64,000 nucleotides of DNA from an uncultured Phascolarctobacterium sp. Its GTDB lineage: Bacteria; Bacillota; Negativicutes; Acidaminococcales; Acidaminococcaceae. The stretch is from the NCBI GenBank assembly GCA_949285135.1, contig CASDXO010000008.1, positions 1-64,000 of the forward strand. The letters are read 5' to 3'. This document shows, in pieces, positions 42,988 through 52,572 of this stretch; positions within the stretch are counted from its first letter, which is position 1; each line of letters opens with the position of its first letter. The notes under the pieces were generated by a model that searched no databases, had not been told where the DNA came from, and was given only the letters and a program-made list of their open reading frames with translations. Both the position numbers and the translations under genes were made by a program.

Positions 42988-43863
42988 ATGGATTTTACCA
43001 CATATTATAATAACCAGAAAAAACTCGTGGAGGCCTTTTTAGAAAACAGACTGGCTAAAAAAGGTATTTCCAAAGTAGATGATGCTATGGCATACAGTCT
43101 GCTGGCAGGCGGTAAACGTATCCGTCCTGTTTTGCTCATGGCTACTGCGGAAGCTCTGGGAGTTAAGGGGTATAATTATCTGCCTGTTGCCTGTGGTTTG
43201 GAGATGATTCATACTTATTCACTTATCCACGATGATCTTCCCTGTATGGATAATGATGATTATCGTCGTGGACGATTGACAAACCACAAGGTTTTTGGAG
43301 AGGCAATGGCAGTGCTTGCCGGAGATGGTCTGCTGACACTGGCATTTGAAGTAATGCTGGAGCAGAAGAATGTTGATGCTAAAGCGCTGATAGAAACTGT
43401 AAGAGAAATGGCAATGTGTGCCGGTAATTTTGGTATGGTTGGCGGACAGGGTCTTGATCTGGAAAATGAAGGGAAATCCATTACAGCCGAGGAACTGCGG
43501 AAAATGCATGCCGGCAAGACGGGCGCTCTGTTTATTGCGGCAGTAAGAGGCGGTGCACATTTGGCTGGTGCTAATGAAAAGGAATTACTGGCTCTGACAA
43601 AGTTTGCTGATTTGCTGGGTCTTGCTTTTCAAATTACCGATGACATCCTTGATGTTGAAGGAACAACGGAAGAATTGGGTAAGCCGGCAGGAAGCGATGA
43701 AAAAAATCATAAATCTACCTATGTAAGTTTATATGGTTTGGATGCTGCAAAAGCGCTGGCTGAAAAAACTGTTGCAGAAGCGTTGGAATGTCTGGAAATG
43801 TTCGGCGAAAACGCGGAAGCATTGCGCGAAATTACCAGACTTATGTGCAGCCGTAAAAATTAA
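42988..43863 (+). CDS. ispA: (2E,6E)-farnesyl diphosphate synthase
   Basis: Short-chain trans-prenyltransferase condensing DMAPP/GPP with IPP, 291 residues. The first Asp-rich motif reads DDLPCMDNDD near 75-84, the FPP-synthase-type DDxxxxD form, and the second QITDDILD is near 210-217. GGKRIRP near 37-43 binds diphosphate. The product is taken as FPP from family and context, next to dxs of the MEP pathway, not measured. Confidence 0.93.
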   Translation: MDFTTYYNNQKKLVEAFLENRLAKKGISKVDDAMAYSLLAGGKRIRPVLLMATAEALGVKGYNYLPVACGLEMIHTYSLIHDDLPCMDNDDYRRGRLTNHKVFGEAMAVLAGDGLLTLAFEVMLEQKNVDAKALIETVREMAMCAGNFGMVGGQGLDLENEGKSITAEELRKMHAGKTGALFIAAVRGGAHLAGANEKELLALTKFADLLGLAFQITDDILDVEGTTEELGKPAGSDEKNHKSTYVSLYGLDAAKALAEKTVAEALECLEMFGENAEALREITRLMCSRKN

Positions 43864-43886
43864 ATGACGGTGAAAGGCGAAAAATA

Positions 43887-45779
43887 ATGGGCGAAAATCA
43901 TTTACTTGATACGATAAATTCACCTGAAGATATAAAAAAACTGACGCTAAAAGAGCTTGGTGATTTGGCAGCAGAAATACGCAATTATATGATTGATGTG
44001 CTTTCCCGCAATGGAGGCCATTTGGCTCCTAATCTTGGGGTTGTTGAGCTTACGCTTGCTTTGCATAAAGTTTTTTCGACTCCCAACGATAAGATTATTT
44101 TTGATGTAGGACACCAGTCATATATACATAAAATTATTACGGGCAGGCGTGAACAGTTCAAAACTATCAGACAATATGGCGGTCTTTCCGGTTTTCCTAA
44201 AAGAAATGAAAGTGAACATGATGCTTTTGGCACGGGTCATTCCAGTACTTCTATTTCAGCGGCGCTCGGTATGGCAGTTGCAAGAGATATAAAGCATGAA
44301 GATTATAATGTTGTAGCTGTCATCGGCGATGGCTCAATGACGGGCGGCATGGCTTTTGAAGCTTTGAACAATGCTGGAGACCTGCATAAGAAAATGGTCG
44401 TTGTTTTAAACGACAATGAAATGTCGATTTCCAAAAATGTAGGCGCAATGTCTGATTATCTTTATCATCTGCGTACGGGTGAAACTTATAATAAAATTAA
44501 AAACGATATAGAAGCCTGGCTTAAAAATATGGAATTTGGTACAGATGTGCTGAAAGCCATCAGACGCCTGAAAGGCAGTGTAAAATACCTTATGGTTCCG
44601 ACTTCTGTATTTGAAGAACTGGGGTTTACCTATCTTGGACCGGTAGATGGTCATGATCTTAAAAGCCTTATCGAGGTTATGGAAGCAGCCAAACATATTG
44701 ACGGACCCGTATTGGTACATGTACTGACTAAGAAGGGAAAAGGTTATAAGCCGGCAGAAGAACATCCTAATACTTTCCACGGGACTGGCCCCTTTGAGAT
44801 TGGTACCGGGAAAAAGATAACGACACCGGGGGCACCTGTAACCTATACCAAGGTTTTTGGTGACACGCTGGTGCAGTTGGCTGCTGCGGATAAAGATATT
44901 GTTGGTATTACTGCCGCTATGCCGGATGGTACTGGTCTTACTGCTTTTGCACAAAAATATCCGGAGAGATTTTTTGATGTCGGTATTGCTGAGCAGCATG
45001 CAGTTACTGCTGCAGCCGGTATGGCTGCAGCCGGTTTGAAGCCTGTAGCCGTAGTTTACTCGACTTTTATGCAGCGCGCCTATGATTCGGTACTCCATGA
45101 TATATGTATGCAGAACCTGCATGTTACGCTCTGCCTTGACAGAGCTGGTCTGGTTGGAGATGATGGGTATACGCATCACGGCGTTTTTGACTATGCTTAT
45201 CTTCGCAGTATGCCTAATATGACAATTATGGCACCAAAGGATGAAGATGAACTGCGCCATATGCTGAATACTGCTTTGCAGATGCACACACCTGTGGCTG
45301 TTCGCTATCCGCGCGGCAGCGGCAGAGGTGTTGATACAAGCAGTTCGCTGACGATATTGCCTTCGGGTAAGGCCGAAGTTTTACGCCAGGGAAGTGATGT
45401 ATGCTTCTGGGCTATAGGCAGTATGGTAGAAACTGCTGAAAAGGCAGCAGGATTACTGCATGAATGCGGTATTGAAGCCGGAGTTGTCAATATGCGTTTT
45501 GCTAAGCCTTTAGATGAAGCTCTTTTGGCTGAGCATGCGCGGCAGTATAAATATATTGTAACTATTGAAGAAGGTGTACTGAGCGGCGGTGTCGGCAGCG
45601 CTGTGCTGGAGAGTTTGAATCAGCGCAGACTGCTGCAGGAGTGTCGGGTACTGAATCTTGGTATTCCGGATGCATTTGTGCCTCAGGGAGATAAAAAATA
45701 TCTTCTGCGAGATCTCTTGCTGGATGCTGCCTCCGTTGCGGAGCAGACAAAACGATTTATAAAGGGTGAAAAACTTTGA
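43887..45779 (+). CDS. dxs: 1-deoxy-D-xylulose-5-phosphate synthase
   Basis: First enzyme of the MEP isoprenoid pathway, TPP-dependent, 630 residues. GHQSYIHKI near 74-82, the TPP site GDGSMTGGMAFEALNN near 146-161 with its conserved Asn later, and AEQHAVTAAAGMA near 368-380 (catalytic Glu of the transketolase fold) are intact. Start ATG 43887 behind AAAGGCG. The tlyA start overlaps its stop by four bases. Confidence 0.97.
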   Translation: MGENHLLDTINSPEDIKKLTLKELGDLAAEIRNYMIDVLSRNGGHLAPNLGVVELTLALHKVFSTPNDKIIFDVGHQSYIHKIITGRREQFKTIRQYGGLSGFPKRNESEHDAFGTGHSSTSISAALGMAVARDIKHEDYNVVAVIGDGSMTGGMAFEALNNAGDLHKKMVVVLNDNEMSISKNVGAMSDYLYHLRTGETYNKIKNDIEAWLKNMEFGTDVLKAIRRLKGSVKYLMVPTSVFEELGFTYLGPVDGHDLKSLIEVMEAAKHIDGPVLVHVLTKKGKGYKPAEEHPNTFHGTGPFEIGTGKKITTPGAPVTYTKVFGDTLVQLAAADKDIVGITAAMPDGTGLTAFAQKYPERFFDVGIAEQHAVTAAAGMAAAGLKPVAVVYSTFMQRAYDSVLHDICMQNLHVTLCLDRAGLVGDDGYTHHGVFDYAYLRSMPNMTIMAPKDEDELRHMLNTALQMHTPVAVRYPRGSGRGVDTSSSLTILPSGKAEVLRQGSDVCFWAIGSMVETAEKAAGLLHECGIEAGVVNMRFAKPLDEALLAEHARQYKYIVTIEEGVLSGGVGSAVLESLNQRRLLQECRVLNLGIPDAFVPQGDKKYLLRDLLLDAASVAEQTKRFIKGEKL

Positions 45780-46576
45780 AAAAAGAACGTTTAGATGCTT
45801 TGCTGGCCAACAGAGGACTTTTTGAAAGCAGAGCCAAAGCCCAGGCTGCTATTATGGCAGGACAGATATTGGTTAACGATCAGAAGATTGACAAGCCTGG
45901 TACTCAGGTACCTGAGGATGCGGCAATACGTATTCTTGGTGATAAATTGCCGTATGTAAGTCGTGGCGGGTTGAAACTGGAAAAAGCACTGAAGATTTTT
46001 CCGATTTCTGTACAGGGCAAAATTGTTGCTGATATTGGTGCATCTACCGGAGGTTTTACGGACTGTGCGCTGCAAAATGGTGCAGCAAAGGTTTATGCTA
46101 TTGATGTTGGTTATGGACAGCTGGCATGGAAACTGCGCAGTGATGAACGCGTGGTAAATATGGAACGTACAAATGTCAGATATCTGGAAAGAGAGCAGCT
46201 GGCCGAAATGGTTGATGCTGTTACTATTGATGTAGCTTTTATTTCTCTTGATAAGGTATTGCCAGCTGTTCGTAAAATACTTAAGGATGACGGTTTTGTC
46301 ATTGCTCTGATTAAGCCGCAATTTGAAGCCGGCAAGGAAAATGTAGGCAAAAAAGGAGTCGTACGTGACCCCAAAATACATGAAGCAGTAATAAATAATG
46401 TTATAGCATTTGCTAAAAATGAAGGCTTTGGTATAGCCGGATTGGAATTTTCACCTATTAAAGGACCTGAGGGTAATATAGAATATTTACTTTATCTTAC
46501 GCTGCAGGATGACGATGCCATTGACGTAGTATTTGTAAACGAGTTAGTCAGAAAAAGTCATGGTGATTTGGACTGA
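45776..46576 (+). CDS. tlyA: TlyA family rRNA (cytidine-2'-O)-methyltransferase
   Basis: 266 residues: an S4 RNA-binding domain (1-60; ERLDALLANRGLFESRAKAQAAI) plus an FtsJ-type methyltransferase with SAM motif VADIGASTGGFTDCALQ near 83-99 and a later GKKGVVRDP. Homologues 2'-O-methylate 16S/23S rRNA and affect capreomycin sensitivity. It starts at TTG 45776, whose TTGA overlaps the dxs stop, with AAAGGG upstream. The order dxs-tlyA-nadK-argR-recN is typical for Firmicutes. Confidence 0.92.
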   Translation: MKKERLDALLANRGLFESRAKAQAAIMAGQILVNDQKIDKPGTQVPEDAAIRILGDKLPYVSRGGLKLEKALKIFPISVQGKIVADIGASTGGFTDCALQNGAAKVYAIDVGYGQLAWKLRSDERVVNMERTNVRYLEREQLAEMVDAVTIDVAFISLDKVLPAVRKILKDDGFVIALIKPQFEAGKENVGKKGVVRDPKIHEAVINNVIAFAKNEGFGIAGLEFSPIKGPEGNIEYLLYLTLQDDDAIDVVFVNELVRKSHGDLD

Positions 46577-46592
46577 TATGCATGGGAGAAAA

Positions 46593-47453
46593 ATGAGTGT
46601 AAACAGATTAGGTATATTTCCCAATATGGGGAAGGAAAAAGTTTGCGAAGCTTTACCGGAATTTCTGAAAATGTGTGAGAGTTATGATATTGAGCCTGTT
46701 TTGCCGCTGCATATTGCTTCCCAGTATGGCCGTGCCGCCTATGATGCAAAAAATAATCAAGATTTGCGTAACTTGGATGTCGGAGTTTCTCTTGGCGGTG
46801 ATGGGACTTTGCTTAAAATGGCACGTTACCTTGCTCCGGTACAGGTACCTGTATTTGGAATAAATTTTGGTAAGCTTGGTTTTTTGGCAGAGATAGATTC
46901 AGGAAGCATACATAAAGCTATTGCAAAACTTGGACAGGGGGCATTTACTTCAGAAAGCAGAAGTTTACTGCGGGCTGAGGTAATCAAATGTGGCCAATGT
47001 ATCAGGACTGTAGATGCTTTAAATGATCTTGTACTGGCAAAGGGAACTTTCAGTAAGCTGGCGCATTTGCAGATGTATATTAATGGCAAGGTTTCCGGCA
47101 GCTATGCTGCTGATGGGATAATTGTTGCTACTGCTACAGGTTCTACGGCCTATTCTCTGTCTGCAGGCGGTCCGTTGGTTCAGCCGGAACTTGACATAAG
47201 CGTTATTACTCCGGTATGTGCTCATTCATTGACTGCAAGAGCACTGGTAATTCCCATGACAGAAGTCATAGAATTTAAGGCTATGCCGGGAAGTGAAGAA
47301 TTGCTGCTGTCGGCGGATGGTGAAAATGTCGTAACTGTTACTGACGATATGTGTGTTCGGATACTTAAAAGTCCGTACATGATGAAGTTTATCCGACTGA
47401 CAAGCAGAGATTATTATCAGACATGGCAGCAGAAATTAATGCGGAATATCTGA
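46593..47453 (+). CDS. nadK: NAD kinase
   Basis: ATP/polyphosphate-dependent NAD phosphorylation to NADP, 286 residues. The GGDGT motif (SLGGDGTLLKMAR near 68), NFGKLGFLAE near 96-105 and the nucleotide site TATGSTAYSLSAGGP near 182-196 are complete. The start ATG 46593 follows GGGAG at four bases. The frame stays open upstream to ATG 46560 inside tlyA, which has no good ribosome-binding site. Confidence 0.95.
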   Translation: MSVNRLGIFPNMGKEKVCEALPEFLKMCESYDIEPVLPLHIASQYGRAAYDAKNNQDLRNLDVGVSLGGDGTLLKMARYLAPVQVPVFGINFGKLGFLAEIDSGSIHKAIAKLGQGAFTSESRSLLRAEVIKCGQCIRTVDALNDLVLAKGTFSKLAHLQMYINGKVSGSYAADGIIVATATGSTAYSLSAGGPLVQPELDISVITPVCAHSLTARALVIPMTEVIEFKAMPGSEELLLSADGENVVTVTDDMCVRILKSPYMMKFIRLTSRDYYQTWQQKLMRNI

Positions 47454-47484
47454 TGAAGTGCATTTTATTTTGAGGTGAACTATT

Positions 47485-47934
47485 ATGAAGATGACCAGGC
47501 ATGCAAAAATTAAAGAGATTATCGACAAGAATAAGATTGAAACCCAGGAAGATTTGGCCGCTGCATTGCGCAATGAGGGTATTGAAGTAACTCAGGCGAC
47601 TGTTTCCAGAGATATCAAGGAATTGATGCTGGTTAAAGTCCCTGATGCGAATGGCCATTATCATTATGCCTATCCGAAAGAGCATAATATGCTGCTGACT
47701 CCTGGCAGACTGGAAAGAACTTTTCAGGATTCTATTGTCAGTGTCAAGTCCACAGACAATATGGTGGTGGTGCGTACTCTTCCAGGAACAGCTCAGGCGG
47801 TAGCGTATGCCATTGATTATATGAAATGGCCGGAAATTTTGGGAACGATTGCGGGAGATGATACTGTATTTATTGCTGTTGCCAATAAAGAAGGGATCGG
47901 TATCCTGATGCATCGTTTTAAAGATCATATCTAA
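47485..47934 (+). CDS. argR: arginine repressor/AhrC-type regulator
   Basis: Arginine-responsive DNA-binding regulator, 149 residues. The N-terminal winged helix (RHAKIKEIIDKNKIETQEDLA; recognition helix TQATVSRDIKEL near 37-48) precedes the oligomerisation and arginine-binding domain with GTIAGDDTVFIA near 122-133. No clear target ARG box was looked for successfully in this window. It sits between nadK and recN as usual. Confidence 0.95.
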   Translation: MKMTRHAKIKEIIDKNKIETQEDLAAALRNEGIEVTQATVSRDIKELMLVKVPDANGHYHYAYPKEHNMLLTPGRLERTFQDSIVSVKSTDNMVVVRTLPGTAQAVAYAIDYMKWPEILGTIAGDDTVFIAVANKEGIGILMHRFKDHI

Positions 47935-47949
47935 TCCGAGGTAAAGAAA

Positions 47950-49641
47950 ATGCTGCAGTCTTTGCATGTTCATAATTTTGCCTTACTGGAAGACGTCAGG
48001 GTAGATTTTCTTCCCGGGTTTAATGTATTTACCGGTGAAACGGGTGCCGGTAAATCAATTTTAATTGATGCATTTGGTCTTGTTCTTGGCGGACGTGCTT
48101 CTGTGAATTACCTGCGCAGTGGCTGCGACAGTTTCTGGGTGCAGGCTGTTTTCGATATCAGTGATGCTGTTGCCGTTAAGGAACTGCTGGAGGAGCAAGG
48201 GATAGAAACAGAAGATGAGCTGCTTTTTATCAGAAGGCAGGTTAATGCTGCAGGAAAGAGCAGAGCGTATCTAAACAGTATGCAGGTGCCGGTTGCTGTT
48301 GTTAAAAAGGTAGCTGGTCTTTTGGTAGATATTCATGGACAACATGAATATCAGGCTCTTTTACAGGCAGACGCTCCACGGAAGCTGATAGACTCATTTG
48401 GCAGCAGAGAAATTGGCACTGCTCTTGACGCTTATCAGTCGATTTATAAAGAATATCTGCAGGCTGAAAAATCTCTGTCAGAGCTGCAAAATGACAGTAT
48501 GCAGCAGGAACTGCTTCTTGACAGGTATGAGTGGGAGATAAAGGAAATCAGTCGTGCATCTTTGCTTCCTGATGAGGAAACAGCATTAGAAGAAGAAGCA
48601 CGTGTTCTTCAAAACAGTGAGAAAATAATTTCATCTGTTAGTGCAGCACATGGCTTGCTTGGTGATGATGATGCTGTTTTAAACCTTTTGGCCAGAGCAA
48701 AAAACAGTTTGCAGGTTGCCTGTCGCTATGATGGCAAACTGGATGCTGTTTTCGAGAGACTTGACAGTGCCTGGATAAATATTGATGACTGCTGTCAGGC
48801 ATTGGCCGAATATCTTGATGACAGCAACTTTAATGGAGACCGTGCTGCTGAAGTACAGGAACGTCTGGATCTTATTTACAGATTACAGAAAAAATACGGT
48901 GGCAGTACGCAAGCAGTATTGGAATATCTGCAGCAGGCTGAAGAAAAGTATAATGAACTGCAGAATATTGCTGCTGCGGTAGAAAAGGCAGAAAAGAAGC
49001 TGCGTGAGTGTAAAAATCGTCTTGCTGTTGCTGCAGGCAAGCTTTCTGCTGTGCGCAGGACATATGCTGATAAACTGGCACAACTTATAACAAGTCATAT
49101 ACATGATTTGGCCATGCCGGAAGGAAAGTTTCTCTTTGATATTCAGCAAAACGATAAATTTACCATATATGGCTGTGATGAAATAAGAATTATGTTCAGT
49201 GCCAATGCAGGAGAGCCTGTAAACGTTCTGGAGAAGGTAGCTTCCGGAGGCGAGCTGTCACGTATTGCATTGGCAGTAAAAACAGTGATGCGCAAGATGA
49301 ATGAGATACCGACAATGGTCTTTGATGAGATTGATACTGGTGTCGGTGGCGTTACGGCACGCAGAATGGCAGAAAAAATTGCTGCAATTTCTGCGCAGGG
49401 ACAGGTGTTGTGCATAACCCATCTGCCGCAGATAGCCGCATTTGCTGACAGACATATCTATATTCAGAAACAAAGTGAAAATGGTAGAACTGCAACAGAA
49501 TTGACTGTTCTTGAACAGCAGCAGCGTATAAATGAGCTGATGCGCATGGCTTCCGGCAGCAGCGGCAAGGCAGCATATGACAGTGCTGCGGAGTTGTTTG
49601 CAGAGGTGCAGGAGTTAAAAAAAACGGAGTTGTTTAAATAA
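47950..49641 (+). CDS. recN: DNA repair protein RecN
   Basis: SMC-like ATPase of double-strand break repair, 563 residues. Walker A is TGETGAGKSIL near 29-39, a coiled-coil region spans about 150-370, the signature ASGGELSRIALAVK is near 427-440 and Walker B MVFDEIDTGVGG near 455-466. The start ATG 47950 follows GAGGTAAAG. The nudix gene starts one base after the stop codon. Confidence 0.97.
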   Translation: MLQSLHVHNFALLEDVRVDFLPGFNVFTGETGAGKSILIDAFGLVLGGRASVNYLRSGCDSFWVQAVFDISDAVAVKELLEEQGIETEDELLFIRRQVNAAGKSRAYLNSMQVPVAVVKKVAGLLVDIHGQHEYQALLQADAPRKLIDSFGSREIGTALDAYQSIYKEYLQAEKSLSELQNDSMQQELLLDRYEWEIKEISRASLLPDEETALEEEARVLQNSEKIISSVSAAHGLLGDDDAVLNLLARAKNSLQVACRYDGKLDAVFERLDSAWINIDDCCQALAEYLDDSNFNGDRAAEVQERLDLIYRLQKKYGGSTQAVLEYLQQAEEKYNELQNIAAAVEKAEKKLRECKNRLAVAAGKLSAVRRTYADKLAQLITSHIHDLAMPEGKFLFDIQQNDKFTIYGCDEIRIMFSANAGEPVNVLEKVASGGELSRIALAVKTVMRKMNEIPTMVFDEIDTGVGGVTARRMAEKIAAISAQGQVLCITHLPQIAAFADRHIYIQKQSENGRTATELTVLEQQQRINELMRMASGSSGKAAYDSAAELFAEVQELKKTELFK

Positions 49642-49642
49642 G

Positions 49643-50197
49643 ATGATAAAAAGATTTCATGAAACGGGTCTTGATGAAAAATTTATAAGCAATAAAAAAG
49701 TATATGATGGGCGTTTATTAAAAGTGGAAGTTGATACTGTTCTTTTGCCTAATGATACTGAAACAACTCGCGAATTTATTCGCCATCCCGGAGCAGTGGC
49801 GATTGTACCTGTACAGGACGATGGCAGAATAGTCCTGGTGAAGCAGTACCGCTATCCTATGCAAACAGTTATGTGGGAAATACCGGCCGGCAAGCTTGAT
49901 CATGGTAATGAAAATCCTGATGCTTGTGCAGTTCGCGAGCTGAGCGAGGAAACTGGCTATACAGCGAAAAGTTGGCAGCGGCTGATCAGTATTGCTACTA
50001 CACCTGCTTTTACAGATGAGGTCATCTATCTATATAAAGCCAGCGGTTTGGAAAAACATGGTCAGCATACTGACGAAGATGAGTTTATCGGAGTAAAGGC
50101 TTTCACTGTAGAAGAAATAAAAAAAATGATTACTGAAGGCGAGTTGTTCGACGCCAAAACATTGTGTGCATTATTTGCCTGTGATTTAATTAAATAG
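49643..50197 (+). CDS. Nudix hydrolase, ADP-ribose pyrophosphatase-like
   Basis: 184 residues, probably hydrolysing ADP-ribose or related nucleoside diphosphate derivatives. The IPAGKLDHGNENPDAC... segment leads into the Nudix core AVRELSEETGY near 93-103. The spacing between the first Gly and the first Glu is one residue longer than the usual Nudix box, a small oddity. VWEIPAGK and the TPAFTDEVIYLY segment are typical for NudF. Last gene of the operon before a terminator. Confidence 0.88.
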   Translation: MIKRFHETGLDEKFISNKKVYDGRLLKVEVDTVLLPNDTETTREFIRHPGAVAIVPVQDDGRIVLVKQYRYPMQTVMWEIPAGKLDHGNENPDACAVRELSEETGYTAKSWQRLISIATTPAFTDEVIYLYKASGLEKHGQHTDEDEFIGVKAFTVEEIKKMITEGELFDAKTLCALFACDLIK

Positions 50198-50205
50198 TTC
50201 AAATC

Positions 50206-50233
50206 AGGAGCAGCGAAAGCTGCTCCTTTTTGT
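50206..50233 (+). terminator. terminator after the recN-nudix genes
   Basis: Perfect 9-bp stem AGGAGCAGC / GCTGCTCCT with GAAA tetraloop, followed by TTTTTG. Confidence 0.93.
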
Positions 50234-50359
50234 TAATAGTTTTACATTTTTTATGCTTTTTTTTATGCTTTTTTAAGTTTTAAGCAAAAAGCAGGAATAG
50301 TTGAGTAAACTATAGAATTCTTTGGCAATTATTTCCTGACAATAAAGGGGGAAGAAGTT

Positions 50360-52420
50360 ATGAAAGAATATACTGGTGACAAAATTAGAAATGTGGCTAT
50401 TGTGGGTCATGGTGGAGCTGGAACTACGTCTGTAACTGAAGCATTGCTGTATCGTTCCGGCGCAATCAGCAGAATGTGCAAGGTTGAAGACGGTGCTACC
50501 ACCACTGATTATGAACCTGAAGAAATCAAACGTAAAGTTTCCGTAAATGCTACGCTGGCGCCCGTTGAATGGCGTGATACCAAAATCAATTTTATTGATA
50601 CTCCGGGTTTTGCGGACTTTGTGGCAGAGGTCAAGGGTGCTTTCAGAGCAGTAGACAGTGCGTTAATCGTTGTCTGCGCAACTTCCGGTGTACAGGTTGG
50701 CACGGAGCAATGTTGGAAACTTGCGGAAGAAGCTAACCTTCCCCGTATTATTTTTGTAAATAAAATGGATCGTGAGAATGCTGATTTTGACAGTATTCTT
50801 GATAATCTGCGTGCAAAATTTGGCAAACATGTATTGCCGCTGCAGCTGCCTTTGGGTAAGGAAGATAAGTTTGAAGGTTTGATTGATCTGTATAAAATGA
50901 AAGCTTATCGTGCCCGCGGTAATGATTCTGATGAAATAGAAATTCCGGAAGAATATATGGAAGCTGCCAAAGCGGCACGTGAAAAAATGATCGAAGCCGC
51001 TGTTGAAGCTGATGATGACTGCATGATGCGTTATCTGGACGGTGAAACCATCAGTGATGAAGAAATTATGAAATGCCTCATCAAAGGTATTCGCCAGGCA
51101 GTAATTTATCCGATGCTTTGCGGCAGTGCTTATAAAGATATCGGCCTTGGCCGTTTGATGAATGCTATTATTGACTTTACTTATCCGGCTATTTTGAATG
51201 ACTTTATTGTAACTGATAAAGAGAGCGGAGAAGAAGAAATCTGTGATGCCAACGCTCCTATGTCGGCATTGGTATTCAAAACAACATCTGACCCGTTTGT
51301 AGGCCGTCTGAGCTATTTCCGTGTGTTCTCCGGCAGCATCAAGAGCGACAGTGTTGTGTATAATTCCAGACGTGAAGAAGATGAACGTATCGGTAATATC
51401 TTTACCATGCGCGGCAAAACTCAGATTCCCATGAAAGAAGTAGTTGCCGGCGATATCGGTGTTGTTGCCAAATTGCAGTACACTTCTACGGGCGATACTT
51501 TGTGCGATAAAAATCATCCTGTTGAATTTGCTCCGATTGATTTTCCGTTGCCGATGTATACCAGGGCTATTTATCCTAAGAAAAAAGGCGACGAAGAAAA
51601 AATCATGTCTGCACTTAACCGCCTGATGGATGAAGACCCCACAATTATCGTAACCAAGAATTCCGTTACTAAGGAAACTCTTATCAGCGGCATGGGTGAC
51701 CAGCATATTGAAATTATTATGGAACGTATGCAGCGCAAATTTGGTGTAGAAGCTATTTTAAAAGCTCCTATCATCGAATATCGTGAAACTATTCGTGGCA
51801 GTGCTGAAGTAGAAGGCAAGCATAAGAAACAATCCGGCGGCCATGGTCAATATGGTCATGTCGTTATTAAGATGGAACCTTTGGCTCCTGGCAGCGGATT
51901 TGAATTTGTTGATAAGATTTTTGGCGGTGCTGTTCCGCGCCAGTACATCCCTGCTGTTGAAAAAGGTATGCGCGAAGCTATGGAAAAAGGCGTTCTTGCC
52001 GGTTATCCTGTTGTGGATATGCGCATAACCTTGCTTGACGGTTCTTATCATACTGTCGATTCTTCTGAAATGGCATTCAAAACTGCTTCCAATATTGCTT
52101 TCAAAAAAGCTATGGAACAGTGCAAACCGGTATTGCTTGAGCCTGTATATTCACTGGAAGTTACCTGTGCTGACTCCATGATGGGCGACGTAATTGGTGA
52201 TTTGAACTCCAAACGCGGCCGTATTCTTGGTATGCAGAGCGTAGAAGACGGTATGAGCGTAGTTTCTGCTCAGGTTCCGTATGCTGAAATCACTGAGTAT
52301 GCAGTTGATTTACGTGCTTTGACTCAGGGCTTGGGTACTTTTGAAATGAAATTCGATCACTATGAAGATGTTCCGCCTAAACTGGCAGAAAAAATTGTTG
52401 CCGAACGCAAAGAGGCATAG
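50360..52420 (+). CDS. elongation factor G paralogue with altered P-loop
   Basis: 686-residue protein with the complete EF-G domain order: G domain (1-about 280), domain II, III, IV (GGHGQYGHVVIKMEPL near 496) and V. DTPGF (G3) near 77 and NKMD (G4) near 134 are normal. The P-loop reads GHGGAGTTS (about 17-25), where GxxxxGK[ST] is expected, so the GTP-phosphate-binding Lys is Thr. Switch I also reads KRKVSVNA where EF-G2 proteins have RGIS/TI. It is probably not the housekeeping fusA. Strongly biased codons suggest high expression. It stands alone between two terminators. Confidence 0.88.
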   Translation: MKEYTGDKIRNVAIVGHGGAGTTSVTEALLYRSGAISRMCKVEDGATTTDYEPEEIKRKVSVNATLAPVEWRDTKINFIDTPGFADFVAEVKGAFRAVDSALIVVCATSGVQVGTEQCWKLAEEANLPRIIFVNKMDRENADFDSILDNLRAKFGKHVLPLQLPLGKEDKFEGLIDLYKMKAYRARGNDSDEIEIPEEYMEAAKAAREKMIEAAVEADDDCMMRYLDGETISDEEIMKCLIKGIRQAVIYPMLCGSAYKDIGLGRLMNAIIDFTYPAILNDFIVTDKESGEEEICDANAPMSALVFKTTSDPFVGRLSYFRVFSGSIKSDSVVYNSRREEDERIGNIFTMRGKTQIPMKEVVAGDIGVVAKLQYTSTGDTLCDKNHPVEFAPIDFPLPMYTRAIYPKKKGDEEKIMSALNRLMDEDPTIIVTKNSVTKETLISGMGDQHIEIIMERMQRKFGVEAILKAPIIEYRETIRGSAEVEGKHKKQSGGHGQYGHVVIKMEPLAPGSGFEFVDKIFGGAVPRQYIPAVEKGMREAMEKGVLAGYPVVDMRITLLDGSYHTVDSSEMAFKTASNIAFKKAMEQCKPVLLEPVYSLEVTCADSMMGDVIGDLNSKRGRILGMQSVEDGMSVVSAQVPYAEITEYAVDLRALTQGLGTFEMKFDHYEDVPPKLAEKIVAERKEA

Positions 52421-52423
52421 AAA

Positions 52424-52456
52424 AAATGCAGTCAGCTATTTGCTGGCTGCATTTTT
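52424..52456 (+). terminator. terminator after the EF-G paralogue
   Basis: Stem AAATGCAGTCAGC / GCTGGCTGCATTT (one G-T pair) with loop TATTT, T-run following. Confidence 0.9.
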
Positions 52457-52506
52457 AATAGTGTAAAAAATATTACGGATCCGACAAAAAAAGTAAAGCA
52501 TAATCT

Positions 52507-52534
52507 TTGCATGATTAAACAGTTATGTTATAAT
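52507..52534 (+). promoter_or_regulatory. tkt promoter
   Basis: TTGCAT (52507-52512) and TATAAT (52529-52534) at 16 bp, with TGT directly before the -10 (extended -10). It lies 39 bases before the tkt start. Confidence 0.75.
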
Positions 52535-52572
52535 AATTACAAAATATAGTACAATATTGGAGGTTTTCCATA

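Noticed and set aside
50248-50278. Direct repeat of TTTATGCTTTTTT upstream of the EF-G paralogue
   Set aside because: Short A/T-rich duplication with no sign of function; likely slippage.
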